Assembly: GCF_001542405.1 (NCBI RefSeq)
Contig: NZ_LNCD01000064.1
Span: 1-64,000 of the forward strand
Source of the DNA: Rhizobium altiplani
GTDB taxonomy: Bacteria; Pseudomonadota; Alphaproteobacteria; Rhizobiales; Rhizobiaceae
Direction: 5' to 3'
Length of the DNA stretch: 64,000 nucleotides
The notes under the pieces are model-generated. The model saw only the letters and a list, made by a program, of their open reading frames with translations, searched no databases and had not been told where the DNA came from. Within the stretch, counting starts at the first letter, position 1. Every line of letters begins with the position of its first letter. Shown one piece after another: positions 55,832 to 64,000 of this stretch. The position numbers and the translations under genes are program-made.

Positions 55832-57124
55832 CTAGGCCAATGCCTCCAGCTTGCCGCCCAGCGGCACATTCGGCGCCAGGCTGTTTTCGACAACCACGAG
55901 ATCATACCCGCCGCCCGATTTCAGTCGCCACTGGCCGCCGACAAGCGGCGTCTTGGCAATGTTCTTCTGGGCAAAAGGCGGCAGCTTGTCGCTGCCCCAG
56001 GCAACTGGACCAACGAGCGTATCGAGCTTGGTCTTGCCGATGGCCTTGGCAACCGCATCGCCATCGCCCACGTCCTCGGCGCGCTTCATCACATCGACCG
56101 CTAGCTCGAACAGGGCGTGGGCAAAGCCGATCGGCTGCGTCCAGGGACGCCCCGTCGCCTTGGTGAAGGCCTCTGCAACGGTCGCAGCCGTTTCGCCCGT
56201 CAGCGACGACTTGAACGGATGGCTCGGCGTCCACCAGACTTCGGTCGACAGGTTGTGACCGGCGTCGCCCAGCGCCTCCACGGTTTGCGGGAAGAGAAGC
56301 GCCTTGCCGATCGAAGCGATCTTCGGCTTCAGGCCCTGCTGCTTGGCCTGGTTCCAGAAAGTGGTGAGATCAGGCGGGATCATCACGCCGGTCAGGATAT
56401 CGGTTCCGGCCTGCTTGAAGGCATTGATCTGTGCGGAAAAATCGTCCGTCAGGTTCTGGTAGCGGCCGGTATCGGTCAGCCCATAGCCGAGCTTTTCCAA
56501 GACGGGCGGGAAGCCTACCACCTTGTCGCCCCAGGCATTGCCGTCGCCATCGTTCGGGAAGAGGCCGCCGACCTTCTTGTTGGTCTCTATCTGGCCCCAC
56601 ATGCCGGTGAAGACGGCGATAATATCCTCAAGCCCCCAGAAGAAGTGGTAGGCATAGTTGAACGGCTTCCATGAGGCCGGGTCGCCGGGATTGCCCTGCT
56701 GGCCGATGAACCAGGGCTGCCAGGGCGCGACGGTCGAGATGCAGGGCATCTCCTCGGCCTCGCAAGTGGTCGAGACCGGGTTTGTCGTTTCCGGGGTCGA
56801 GGAGACCAGCATGAGGTTGATCTCGTTGTCGACGATCAGTTCCTTTGCCACTTCCGCCGCACGGTTGGGGTTGGACTGGCTGTCCTTCACCACCACCTCG
56901 TAATTGAGGCCCATACCCTTGGTCGTTGCCAGGAAGGCATCGATGACGAACTTGTCGGCTTCGCCGAAGGCGGCGAGCGGGCCGGTCTGCGGGCTGACAT
57001 AGCCGAGCTTGATCGCAACGTCCTTTGCGATCGCCGGGGCGGCAAGGCCCGATGTGGCGAGAACGGCCCCGCCGGCGGCCGTCGTCTTCAGAAAATCGCG
57101 TCTGGTAAACATGCTTCCTCCCAT
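55832..57124 (-). CDS. LIV-type ABC importer, binding protein with Tat signal
   Basis: This is a substrate-binding protein of the Peripla_BP_6 type, about 430 residues. It begins with a twin-arginine signal (FTRRDFLKTTAAGGAVLATS, then GLAAPAIA), implying export in the folded state. The mature protein starts KDVAIKLGYVSPQTGPLAAF, the usual LIV-type pattern. Two starts are possible, 57124 and 57112, each behind a GGAGG-type site. In this operon the ligand is probably an aromatic such as resorcinol, a resorcylate or a related hydroxybenzoate. Confidence 0.9.
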   Translation of the reverse strand: MGGSMFTRRDFLKTTAAGGAVLATSGLAAPAIAKDVAIKLGYVSPQTGPLAAFGEADKFVIDAFLATTKGMGLNYEVVVKDSQSNPNRAAEVAKELIVDNEINLMLVSSTPETTNPVSTTCEAEEMPCISTVAPWQPWFIGQQGNPGDPASWKPFNYAYHFFWGLEDIIAVFTGMWGQIETNKKVGGLFPNDGDGNAWGDKVVGFPPVLEKLGYGLTDTGRYQNLTDDFSAQINAFKQAGTDILTGVMIPPDLTTFWNQAKQQGLKPKIASIGKALLFPQTVEALGDAGHNLSTEVWWTPSHPFKSSLTGETAATVAEAFTKATGRPWTQPIGFAHALFELAVDVMKRAEDVGDGDAVAKAIGKTKLDTLVGPVAWGSDKLPPFAQKNIAKTPLVGGQWRLKSGGGYDLVVVENSLAPNVPLGGKLEALA

Positions 57125-57166
57125 TGTCCTCTCCTCCCAAAGAGCGCGCAAAGCGGCATGCAAATG

Positions 57167-58228
57167 TCAGTCTGTCGGCCGCCTCCCCTCGAAGGCGTCC
57201 TGCAACAAGGACCGGATCGACGTCTTGTCGATCGGCCGTGGATTCCAGTAGGGATTTTCGACCGAAATTGACGCGGCGCGATCAAGATCGGCCTCGCTCA
57301 ACCCAAATTCCTTCAAGGACAGCGGCGCTCCGATCGCCTTTGCGAAATCCCATAGCCCGCCACCGATCGATCCGCCGAAAATCTCCGCAGCCGGGGCAAG
57401 TTCCGCAGCGGCTGCAGTGGCGTTGAAGGCGACAGTATGAGGCAGCATGACCGCGTGGGTTTCTGCATGCGGCGTATCGAACGAGCCGCCGAGCGTGTGG
57501 CAGATCTTGTGGTGCAGCGCCATGCCGACCGTGCCAAGCACCGTGCCGCAGAGCCAGGCGCCATAGAGCGCGTCACTGCGGGCTTTTACATCGCGAGGTG
57601 CGTTGACGATCTCCGGCAAGCTGCGGGCAAGGGCGCGCAGGCCCTCCAGCGCCATCAGCGTCGAAATCGGATTGCGGTCCTGCGCATAAAGTCCTTCCAT
57701 TGCATGGGCCATGGCATTGAGCCCGCTGGTGATGCTCATGGCGACCGGAAGGCCGAGGGTCAGTGCCGGATCGTAAATGACGACCTCCGGCAGGATTTTC
57801 GCATCGCGTATCGTCGTCTTGCGGCCGGCTTCCGTCTGGCCGAGGATCGGCGTGACCTCCGAACCGGCGTAGGTGGTCGGTACGACGATCTGCAAAAGGT
57901 CGGTTCGATAGGCGATCGCCTTGCCGAGCCCGGTGGTCGATCCGCCACCGAGAGAGACGACGCAATCCGCCAGTGTCTCAGCCGCCACCTTCACCGCTGC
58001 TTCCGTCACATCGACCGGAGTGTGCATGGTGGCACCCGAAAACACGCCGCAGGCAAGCTTGCCGATTTCACGGGCCAGAGCCTCGGCATCCGCCCTCTGT
58101 TGCGGGGTCGAGAGAACGAGTGCCCGCCTGCAGCCGGCTTTCTCGATCCACTGGCCCACCTGACTTCTCGCGCCTTCAGCAAAGATGATGCGGGCCGGGC
58201 TGCCGGCATAGGAAAAGGGTTGGGTCAT
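57167..58228 (-). CDS. Maleylacetate reductase
   Basis: This 353-residue enzyme of the iron-containing alcohol dehydrogenase fold shows CVVSLGGGSTTGLGKAIAYR (NAD loop), VVPTTYAGSEVTPILGQTEA, and the metal-site region SGLNAMAHAMEGLYAQDRNP. HHKICHTLGGSFDTPHAETH is also present. These are the patterns of maleylacetate reductases, which reduce maleylacetate to 3-oxoadipate with NAD(P)H. It follows the second dioxygenase gene with a four-base overlap and feeds hydroxyquinol carbon into the 3-oxoadipate pathway. Confidence 0.92.
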   Translation of the reverse strand: MTQPFSYAGSPARIIFAEGARSQVGQWIEKAGCRRALVLSTPQQRADAEALAREIGKLACGVFSGATMHTPVDVTEAAVKVAAETLADCVVSLGGGSTTGLGKAIAYRTDLLQIVVPTTYAGSEVTPILGQTEAGRKTTIRDAKILPEVVIYDPALTLGLPVAMSITSGLNAMAHAMEGLYAQDRNPISTLMALEGLRALARSLPEIVNAPRDVKARSDALYGAWLCGTVLGTVGMALHHKICHTLGGSFDTPHAETHAVMLPHTVAFNATAAAAELAPAAEIFGGSIGGGLWDFAKAIGAPLSLKEFGLSEADLDRAASISVENPYWNPRPIDKTSIRSLLQDAFEGRRPTD

Positions 58229-59100
58229 GACGCCCTCCCCGGCTTGGCGCGAACCATGACAAAGGTGAGGTCTGCGGCCTTGCCGTGCCTGCCATCGACG
58301 TCGGCGGGCTCGAAACGGGAAACAAGTTCCGGCCGCACGCCGAACAGCGCATCCTCGGAAAGATGCGGGTCGCTGGCATCATAAATCTGGGTGGTGATCG
58401 TCTCGAATCCCTTGGCGCGGATGACAAAATGCAGGTGCGCCGGGCGGCGCAGCGGATAGCCGGTATCGGCAAAAAGTCTCCCGACCGGTCCATCATCCGG
58501 TACACCGTAACCCGAGGGCACGACAGAACGGTAGTCAAAGTGGCCCTGCGCATCCGTGCGGAACAGGCCGCGCAGATTGTGTTCGGGCTGCAGGTCGGGC
58601 TGCTGGTTCTCGTAAAATCCCTCGGAATTGGCCTGCCAGGTCACGACCTCGGCGCCCCCGATCGGCAGCCCATCGAGATCATTCACCTGTACCTCGACGG
58701 CGAGCGGCTCCCCGATGCCATCGAGCGAGATGGAGGATCCGCAGGCGCGCTCCGGTGTGTCGTTGCGAAAGAATGGGCCGCGAATGGTGTTCGGCGTTGC
58801 GCCTTTCGGCCGGCGGGTGTTGATCTCTTCCACCAGCGCGGAGGCTCCGATGAGGTCGGAGAGCAGCACCCATTCCTGGCGGCGATCATCAGACGCGTGG
58901 CCGACCTCCGTCAGGAAGGCGATGACCTTGCGCCACTCGTCCTGGGTCGGGCGGAACTGTTTGATGAGATCGTGCACATGGGTTACGGCGGCAGCGATGA
59001 GCCGCGGCAGATTGCTGTCTGGACCGGTGGAAAAACGCTCGGCGAAGGCTTCCGACGATGTCGCTTCGCTGAATGTGAGCGCTTTGGCACCCAACGACAT
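58225..59100 (-). CDS. Second hydroxyquinol/intradiol dioxygenase
   Basis: This is an intradiol dioxygenase of about 291 residues. The helical N-terminal domain has FRPTQDEWRKVIAFLTEVGH. The catalytic part has NTIRGPFFRNDTPERA, iron-ligand regions VPSGYGVPDDGPVG (Tyr) and GYPLRRPAHLHFVI (His), and GFETITTQIYDASDPHLSED. It is the first gene of the operon. It differs clearly from the other dioxygenase at the end of the operon (for example VPSGYGVP against KPKYYPIP), so the two may prefer different substrates. The start is taken at ATG 59100; a GTG five codons earlier is possible. Confidence 0.86.
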   Translation of the reverse strand: MSLGAKALTFSEATSSEAFAERFSTGPDSNLPRLIAAAVTHVHDLIKQFRPTQDEWRKVIAFLTEVGHASDDRRQEWVLLSDLIGASALVEEINTRRPKGATPNTIRGPFFRNDTPERACGSSISLDGIGEPLAVEVQVNDLDGLPIGGAEVVTWQANSEGFYENQQPDLQPEHNLRGLFRTDAQGHFDYRSVVPSGYGVPDDGPVGRLFADTGYPLRRPAHLHFVIRAKGFETITTQIYDASDPHLSEDALFGVRPELVSRFEPADVDGRHGKAADLTFVMVRAKPGRAS

Positions 59101-59184
59101 GCTCCACCTCCCCATCCCGCCGTCCTGATAAATCCACCATAACAGCAGGAAGCGGATGGATTGATGATTTTGCTTCAGCTCAAT

Positions 59185-59199
59185 ATAACAGATCGTTAT
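59185..59199. promoter_or_regulatory. LysR-type site at the regulator's own start
   Basis: ATAACAGATCGTTAT is a 15-base palindrome with T-N11-A symmetry, overlapping the first two bases of the LysR start codon. Binding here would allow autorepression and activation of the divergent aromatic operon 82 bases away. Confidence 0.5.
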
Positions 59200-60148
59200 G
59201 AAGATCGATGAACGTCACCTGATCCAGCTTGCTGCCGTCGTCAAGACTGGCGGCGTGACGGAGGGCGCGGCGCTGCTCGGGCTCGCCCAGCCAGCCGTGT
59301 CGCGCACACTTTCCATGCTGGAAAAGCGCGTCGGCGAACCGCTGTTCATCAAAGGCCGGCGACCGCTGCAGCCGACGCCCTTCGGCCTGGCACTGGCCGA
59401 GCATGGCTTCGTCATGCTGGCCGCCTCCCGCAAGGCTTCCGATCTCCTTGAAAGTTTCCGCGTTGGCAAGAGCGGCGTCGTGCGCGTCGGCGGCACGCCG
59501 TTCTTCATGGATGCCCTGATCGCCGGGCTCTGCGCAGAATTCCAGGCACACCATCCCGATGTGCGCATAGATCAGAGCTACGGCTATTTCCCGGATCTGC
59601 GCGCCGCATTGAAAGCCGACCAGATCGACCTTGCCATCTGCCCGATCGACATTCTCGACGAGGGCTCCGGGCTGGAATTCCAGCAAATCCTGCCCGGCCG
59701 CAACGTCATTGCCTGCCGCATGACGCATCCGCTGCTCTTGAAACGCCGGCCGCAGCCGAGCCATCTGCTTGATTATCCCTGGGTCGCCCCGCCGCCCGGA
59801 AGCCCGCTGATGACGGACCTTCGCGCGCTGCTGCTCTCCTTCGGCGCGACAGAGATCAAGATCCGCTATTCAGGCGGGTCGCTTATGGCAGTGATCAACT
59901 ATCTGAAATCGGCAGATGCGCTGACAGTGATGCCGCACAGCGTCGTTTTCGCGCAACGCAAGGAAAAGACGATCACAGCCCTGCCGGTGAACATTCCCCA
60001 CCCGGAGCGGGCGCTGGCGATCCTGAAGAGGACGGACGCCCCAAGGACGCCCGCCGTCGAACAATTCGCCTCCTTCATCCGAACCGGTTTTCAGGATCTC
60101 CGCCACCTCATCAAGCGCCATGAAGAGGCTGTCATCTGGGGGCTTTGA
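59198..60148 (+). CDS. LysR-family regulator of the hydroxyquinol operon
   Basis: This 316-residue LysR regulator has the N-terminal DNA-binding domain (LIQLAAVVKTGGVTEGAALL, then AQPAVSRTLSMLEKRVGEPL) and an effector domain from ~residue 95 (VVRVGGTPFFMDALIAGLCA). It is divergent from the dioxygenase-led operon and probably activates it in response to an aromatic inducer. The helix-turn-helix with AQPAVSRTL is complete. Confidence 0.92.
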   Translation: MKIDERHLIQLAAVVKTGGVTEGAALLGLAQPAVSRTLSMLEKRVGEPLFIKGRRPLQPTPFGLALAEHGFVMLAASRKASDLLESFRVGKSGVVRVGGTPFFMDALIAGLCAEFQAHHPDVRIDQSYGYFPDLRAALKADQIDLAICPIDILDEGSGLEFQQILPGRNVIACRMTHPLLLKRRPQPSHLLDYPWVAPPPGSPLMTDLRALLLSFGATEIKIRYSGGSLMAVINYLKSADALTVMPHSVVFAQRKEKTITALPVNIPHPERALAILKRTDAPRTPAVEQFASFIRTGFQDLRHLIKRHEEAVIWGL

Positions 60149-60261
60149 ACAGCTTTGCATTACCCAGCGAGACTTGTACTTTGGGGTCGCGCGTTTCAAG
60201 GCAAACCAAGCAAAGCGGCGGCGTTGCGGGGGCGCATGCCCGGCAAGGCCGATCTTGCTCT

Positions 60262-60345
60262 CGTGAAGACCTGACCGACCTCGGGCGGCAAACTCAACGA
60301 CCGGCAACGCAACTTTCTCGGCTACCACACGCCAGCCGAGGGAAC
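60262..60345 (+). pseudogene. IS30 transposase C-terminal fragment
   Basis: The frame encodes GGKLNDRQRNFLGYHTPAE at 60284-60340, matching the family's LNDRPRKCLGYRTPAEVF ending. EDLTDLG just before lies in another frame and matches the usual segment preceding it, so there is a frameshift. Only the end of the transposase remains. The rest of the 60149-60385 gap shows nothing else. Confidence 0.5.
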
Positions 60346-60385
60346 GATCGGTCAAGCCGACAGGTCAGCCGCCGAACCAAGGCAC

Positions 60386-61012
60386 CTAAACTTTGGTGTG
60401 GCAGTCAGTGACAGAAAGGACGCTCGAAATCAGACCGCGCAAGTCCGGATGGGCAACCTCATTCGCAGCAATCGATGCGGGTAGCCAACGTAGGATGCGT
60501 TGACCCTTCTCGGGAAAATCGTCGAAGGTCGTCGTAACGCGAATGCGATATAGGCAAACACGAAAGATCGAAGGGGTTCCGGATTTTTGGTAACTGAAGG
60601 ATCCAACCGGATCCCTCGTCACGATGCCACGAACGCCTGCCTCCTCAAAAGCCTCGCGCACGGCACCCTCGGATGCACTCTCCCCAGATTCCATGTGCCC
60701 TTTGGGAATACCCCAGTCTCCGGTACGACGGCTGGAAATAAGCAAGACCTCAGGCTCGCCACCAGGCTCAACCTGGCGAAAGCACAGTGCGCCTGCCTGT
60801 TCGACCGTATCTTCAGGGGAGTTGCCAAGCGCCGGTCGGAGTGGAGTTGTCGTCAATATGGTTGCGTCCTGACAAAAAGAGCGCCGGTGACCTCGGTCAG
60901 GGCGAATCAGCTCGTGCCTTTTATGACAGTTCCATGACGAACTGTCTGCCAGCCACGATCTCAAAAACCATTGAGGCGCGTCTGAAGACATAGTTTTTCT
61001 ACTGACAATCAC
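60386..61012 (-). CDS. Nudix hydrolase
   Basis: This protein of up to 208 residues has a Nudix domain: QAGALCFRQVEPGGEPEVLL at its start and the full Nudix box GHMESGESASEGAVREAFEE followed by AGV. SFSYQKSGTPSIFRVCLYRI follows. It would hydrolyse a nucleoside diphosphate linked to another moiety; the substrate is not visible. The start is uncertain. The frame opens at 61012, with an ATG at 60991 and a TTG at 60856. The first ~60 residues are not typical of the family, so the true protein may be about 150 residues. Confidence 0.82.
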   Translation of the reverse strand: MIVSRKTMSSDAPQWFLRSWLADSSSWNCHKRHELIRPDRGHRRSFCQDATILTTTPLRPALGNSPEDTVEQAGALCFRQVEPGGEPEVLLISSRRTGDWGIPKGHMESGESASEGAVREAFEEAGVRGIVTRDPVGSFSYQKSGTPSIFRVCLYRIRVTTTFDDFPEKGQRILRWLPASIAANEVAHPDLRGLISSVLSVTDCHTKV

Positions 61013-61102
61013 GCGAAGAACTGTTTTCTCCTGGGATCACAAGCGCGCTATTAAAGGATAGAGCGAGCATGAGCCCCCAAGGATCTGGCAGGAGCCAATA
61101 AT

Positions 61103-61690
61103 TTGGATATCGAAGAAGCAAGCCTGTGCGAGGTGGAAGCATCGGCGTGGAGCGAACTTGAGAAGGGTGCCCTCAGTCCAGAGTCAAGTTTCAGGCAGGT
61201 GACCCTATGTTCGGTCGACGCATCGTTGCGGCCGCAAGCACGCATGATTGTGCTGCGAAAGGCAGATAGACGTGGCCGCCTCTTGGAGTTCCATACCGAT
61301 ATTCGAAGCCGAAAGTGGAGCGAGATAGAATCAAATGCCTGTGTCACGGTTCTTGGATTCTGCAGCCGAACCAGGTTGCAGCTTCGTCTAAAGGGGACGG
61401 CGACGCTTCATGGACCTTTCAGTGAGCAGGCAGAGGAGGCTTGGACAAAGCTATCGGAGTGGACCCGTAGAACCTATACAGGTGGACCGCCCGGAGACCC
61501 ATTGGGCAGTGACACACAAGTGCACATGGCTACATCAGGCGACACCACCGGGAAAGCGGTTTTCGGAATACTGACCTTCCAGGTCGAAACATTGGATTGG
61601 TTCATGTTGGAACGGGACAATAACCGAAGGGCCGAGTTTATCTACAATGACATCGGCGTACTGGTGTCCTGTCGCTCGATCAATCCTTGA
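61103..61690 (+). CDS. Pyridoxamine-5'-phosphate-oxidase-like flavoprotein
   Basis: This 195-residue split-barrel FMN protein of the PNPOx-like family shows PQARMIVLRKADRRGRLLEF and HTDIRSRKWSEI, with VTVLGFCSRTRLQLRLKGTA as the barrel core. TLDWFMLERDNNRRAEFIYN ends the fold. It starts at TTG 61103. It may be a flavin reductase or oxidase rather than the PLP-making enzyme, because its C-terminus lacks the usual PdxH ending W-x-x-x-R-L-x-P. Confidence 0.8.
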   Translation: MDIEEASLCEVEASAWSELEKGALSPESSFRQVTLCSVDASLRPQARMIVLRKADRRGRLLEFHTDIRSRKWSEIESNACVTVLGFCSRTRLQLRLKGTATLHGPFSEQAEEAWTKLSEWTRRTYTGGPPGDPLGSDTQVHMATSGDTTGKAVFGILTFQVETLDWFMLERDNNRRAEFIYNDIGVLVSCRSINP

Positions 61691-61823
61691 GTAGCCGGTC
61701 GCTAATTTGCTTGAGGAAACGGAAGTATGGGACTGTAATCATACCGACTTATCAGAGATCACAAGCGGTCATGACAGGGTGATCGCATTCAAATACCGCT
61801 TGGCCAGACTATCGCGGCGAAAC

Positions 61824-62171
61824 TCACTTGATCGCATCGCCGCGCCAGATACGTGCCAGCAGGAGCGAAAGGACAGCATGCAGGACCACAGCTGGCCAAA
61901 GCAGAATACCGGTCATTCCGTGAGCTAGACCGAGATAGGCGAGATAGAAGGTCACAAGGATACTGTAAGAGAGCATGCCCTCAAGGGGTTTGCTCCGCCA
62001 ACAGGCGATACCCAGTCCGATCAGCGCAATGCCGGCGACACGCGCGGCGGCCGCCGCCACGCCCACCAAGGCCTCCCCAAGCAGAAGCTCACCGACGAGC
62101 GCGGGGATGGCGACCAACGCCAGGCCAGTCACAATTTCACCGATGGCCGCGACAGCCAGCGCCCTGTTCAT
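61824..62171 (-). CDS. Small membrane protein
   Basis: This protein of about 115 residues has four hydrophobic segments (IGEIVTGLALVAIPALVGEL, VGVAAAAARVAGIALIGLGI, SYSILVTFYLAYLGLAHGMT and LLWPAVVLHAVLSLLLARIW). It is probably an inner-membrane protein of unknown role. The start is taken at ATG 62171; the frame extends to 62204. It follows the exported-protein gene below in the same direction. Confidence 0.7.
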   Translation of the reverse strand: MNRALAVAAIGEIVTGLALVAIPALVGELLLGEALVGVAAAAARVAGIALIGLGIACWRSKPLEGMLSYSILVTFYLAYLGLAHGMTGILLWPAVVLHAVLSLLLARIWRGDAIK

Positions 62172-62219
62172 CACGCCGATCCTCCTCTCGGACACCTTGG
62201 TCACGAGGACGTGGCAACA

Positions 62220-62903
62220 CTAGCACGGTGGCAGCGGATAATATCCGCAGGCTGGCGGCGGGTAGTAGGGCCGGTAATAGGGACGGTCGTAGGCGGCCGC
62301 GGCCGCACCAGCGGCAGCCGCTCCGTACCATGCTCCCCGATAAGCGGTTCGTCGTGCCACACCCGCAAAGGATCGCGGGGTCCTCGGCATGCCAATAATG
62401 TCGATGAAAATCGATGCCGGGCCATCTGCCCTGGCGAGACTGCCCTCCAGTATATCCACCTTGAACGTCAGGTTCGCGCCCTCGAGCTTTGGCTCCTTCA
62501 AAACGACGACGGCGTCCTCAACGCTCGACGCGTCCTTGTTCAGCACCGAGACGGTGGCGTTTGGTGGATCCTTCTCGAAGCTTCCGCCCTGAGCCCACTC
62601 TTCCAGCAAGTGCGTGGTCAGCGCATGTCCGGCGGAACGCACCGGCCGGTCGGCGAACAGGATCGAGTTGTTGGAAATGCTCGTCAGCGTCAGCGTGTCG
62701 CCCTTTAAGGTCGCACCATCGGAGTTCATTACGATAAGCGACGGAACCAGTTCCGTCTTCTGCGTGCTCGAGGTGCCGATGGACTTCGTCGCTGGCGCGG
62801 TGATGGCATCCTCGGCGATCGACGTCGACGCCGTCAGAATGCCGAGGTTCGCGGCTACGGCAAGGGTGATGCCAAGCGTGATGATGGTGCGCTTGAGGCT
62901 CAT
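62220..62903 (-). CDS. Exported protein with Tyr/Pro-rich C-terminus
   Basis: This 227-residue protein has a signal peptide (LKRTIITLGITLAVAANLGI, LTASTSIAE). The central domain (ELVPSLIVMNSDGATLKGDT, LTLTSISNNSILFADRPVRS) resembles no family I know well. The C-terminus is low complexity, with Ala runs and repeated RPYYRPYYPPP, ending in Cys. Its ATG overlaps the stop of the sulfatase gene (ATGA), so the two are co-expressed. It may be an envelope-associated partner of the sulfatase. Confidence 0.75.
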   Translation of the reverse strand: MSLKRTIITLGITLAVAANLGILTASTSIAEDAITAPATKSIGTSSTQKTELVPSLIVMNSDGATLKGDTLTLTSISNNSILFADRPVRSAGHALTTHLLEEWAQGGSFEKDPPNATVSVLNKDASSVEDAVVVLKEPKLEGANLTFKVDILEGSLARADGPASIFIDIIGMPRTPRSFAGVARRTAYRGAWYGAAAAGAAAAAYDRPYYRPYYPPPACGYYPLPPC

Positions 62904-64000
62904 TGGTTGCTCCTCCCGAGCTCAAAGGTCAGCTTGTCGATCTTGCCGGTGAACTTGAATGGCGTGTCGTAGCGATATTCCACGAGCGCCACGCCTGTGC
63001 GCGTATCAAGGCCGACGTCGAAGGTCTCGTCCTCGGGAAACGTCACCGGAATGCCATGTTCCAGGGAGTTGCGGGCTACCTCCTTTCCGTCGACCGAGAG
63101 GACGCCCGTACCGCCTGTACCGAGATTGGTGCCGTCCGCCTTGTAGTCAAAGGTGACCCGGTGTTTGCCTACTTCCAGTTCGGGCCCTTCCCATATGGTC
63201 CGCTTGAGGTCGAGCAGGTTGTAGAGGAAGACCACCCTGCCCCGGCCAACGCCGAAATCGCCCTTGCTCAGGAAGAGGCCGTAGCCGCCGAAGCGCCCGC
63301 CTTCCGTGACGATCATGCCCTCCGCACCGCCCTCGGGAATATCGACATCGGCGGTGATTGTGTAGGATTTGTTCATGATGTTGGGGGCCGCACTCGCGGG
63401 CACGCCGCTCAGTTCACCAGAATAGCTGAATTCCGTTCGACCGGCCGTGAGGTTCGGGCGTGGCGTGTTCCATCGGGTAAGCGTCGAGTTGTCGAGCGGC
63501 AGCACGTTGTACTTCTTTGCCTCGGAGTAGAAGAGGTCCTGCATCTGTTTCAGCTTGTCGGGCGAGGCTGACGCCAGATCGTTGGCTTCTGTCGGATCAT
63601 CAACGACATTGTAGAGTTCCCAGTTGTAGCCGGTAATCACATCAGGCGGCGTCTTGGTGCTGAGTTCCCATGGCAGCGTGGCCGGCGTCGTCGCCGCCAC
63701 CCAGCCGTCGTGATAGATGGCGCGGTTGCCGAGCATCTCGAAATATTGGGTTTCGTGCCGTGTCGGAGTATTCGCGTTGGCCTTGTCCCAGGTGTAGACC
63801 ATGCTGACACCCTCGATCGGGCTCTGTGGAATGCCATTGATCATGTCCGGCGCCGGAATGCCTGATGCCTCGAGTATGGTCGGCACGATATCGATCACGT
63901 GGTGGAACTGACGGCGCACCCCGCCTGCGTCGGTGATATGGCCGGGCCACGACATGACGACGCCCTGCGAGGTTCCCCCGAAATGCGAGGGCACCTGCTT
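62900..64000 (-). CDS. Arylsulfatase, C-terminal part (cut by window edge)
   Basis: The visible ~366 residues are the C-terminal part of a sulfatase/alkaline-phosphatase-fold enzyme: VPSHFGGTSQGVVMSWPGHI, HHVIDIVPTILEASGIPAPD, and EGVSMVYTWDKANANTPTRH. These features are typical of large secreted arylsulfatases, which release sulfate from sulfate esters. ELYNVVDDPTEANDLASASP follows. The last ~120 residues form a beta-sandwich. The N-terminal region with the catalytic Cys that becomes formylglycine lies beyond position 64000. It is co-translated with the exported protein gene downstream. Confidence 0.88.
   Translation of the reverse strand, partial: KQVPSHFGGTSQGVVMSWPGHITDAGGVRRQFHHVIDIVPTILEASGIPAPDMINGIPQSPIEGVSMVYTWDKANANTPTRHETQYFEMLGNRAIYHDGWVAATTPATLPWELSTKTPPDVITGYNWELYNVVDDPTEANDLASASPDKLKQMQDLFYSEAKKYNVLPLDNSTLTRWNTPRPNLTAGRTEFSYSGELSGVPASAAPNIMNKSYTITADVDIPEGGAEGMIVTEGGRFGGYGLFLSKGDFGVGRGRVVFLYNLLDLKRTIWEGPELEVGKHRVTFDYKADGTNLGTGGTGVLSVDGKEVARNSLEHGIPVTFPEDETFDVGLDTRTGVALVEYRYDTPFKFTGKIDKLTFELGRSNQ

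Overview
The window is high-GC alphaproteobacterial DNA. The gene content (ABC uptake systems for plant-derived compounds, apiose and hydroxyquinol catabolism, a rhizobial-type intergenic palindrome, many broken insertion sequences and toxin-antitoxin genes) points to Rhizobiaceae (Rhizobium, Agrobacterium or Ensifer). It is probably a plasmid, a chromid or an island-rich part of a chromosome. That placement is inference. No rRNA, tRNA, replication origin or CRISPR array was seen.

Region 1 (1-8.8 kb) is a mosaic of mobile DNA. It holds an IS30 transposase, fragments of ISNCY-like, IS66 and IS30 elements, and a truncated three-gene serine-recombinase module. It also holds a zeta-toxin-like kinase behind a frameshifted partner, a Phd antitoxin whose PemK-like toxin is broken, and a broken AbiEi/AbiEii pair. 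One intact-looking gene for a secreted DUF1254/DUF1214 protein lies among them.

Region 2 (8.9-16.8 kb) is an arginine/ornithine/citrulline-type unit. A CtlX-like hydrolase and ornithine cyclodeaminase run divergently from a LysR regulator. A complete polar amino acid ABC importer, a ureohydrolase-family enzyme with an unusual metal-site residue, and a convergent Lrp/AsnC regulator follow.

Region 3 (17-26.4 kb) holds a CPA1 Na+/H+ antiporter, an SDR remnant, a DUF234-type AAA ATPase, and a YhaO/YhaN-like (SbcD/SbcC-like) nuclease-ATPase pair. Several gene remnants follow, including a second AbiEii fragment.

Region 4 (26.4-46.8 kb) is the most coherent part: a branched-sugar (D-apiose) locus. 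A FadR-type regulator is divergent from a RuBisCO-like protein (OiaX), a DUF1537 kinase (OiaK), and tetrulose-phosphate isomerases resembling LerI and DerI. Then come D-apionate oxidoisomerase (ApnO), a ribose-type ABC importer with a DUF2291 lipoprotein, D-apiose dehydrogenase (ApsD), D-apionate lactonase (ApnL), and a DhaK/DhaL kinase. A MalEFGK-type importer with a cytoplasmic DUF5060/DUF4038 glycoside hydrolase, related to the family that contains apiosidases, closes the locus. Three copies of a CTCATNATACCA-containing operator precede the three transcription blocks. This suggests one regulon from uptake of apiose-containing oligosaccharides through to D-erythrose 4-phosphate.

Region 5 (47-60.1 kb) has a MazEF-like toxin-antitoxin pair and an HxlR regulator divergent from a quinone-oxidoreductase-like gene. 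A hydroxyquinol/maleylacetate cluster follows, with a flavin hydroxylase, two intradiol dioxygenases, maleylacetate reductase, a complete LIV-type ABC importer and a divergent LysR regulator.

Region 6 (60.2-64 kb) has an IS30 remnant, a Nudix hydrolase, a PNPOx-like flavoprotein, a small membrane protein, an exported protein of unknown role, and the 3' part of an arylsulfatase gene cut by the window edge.
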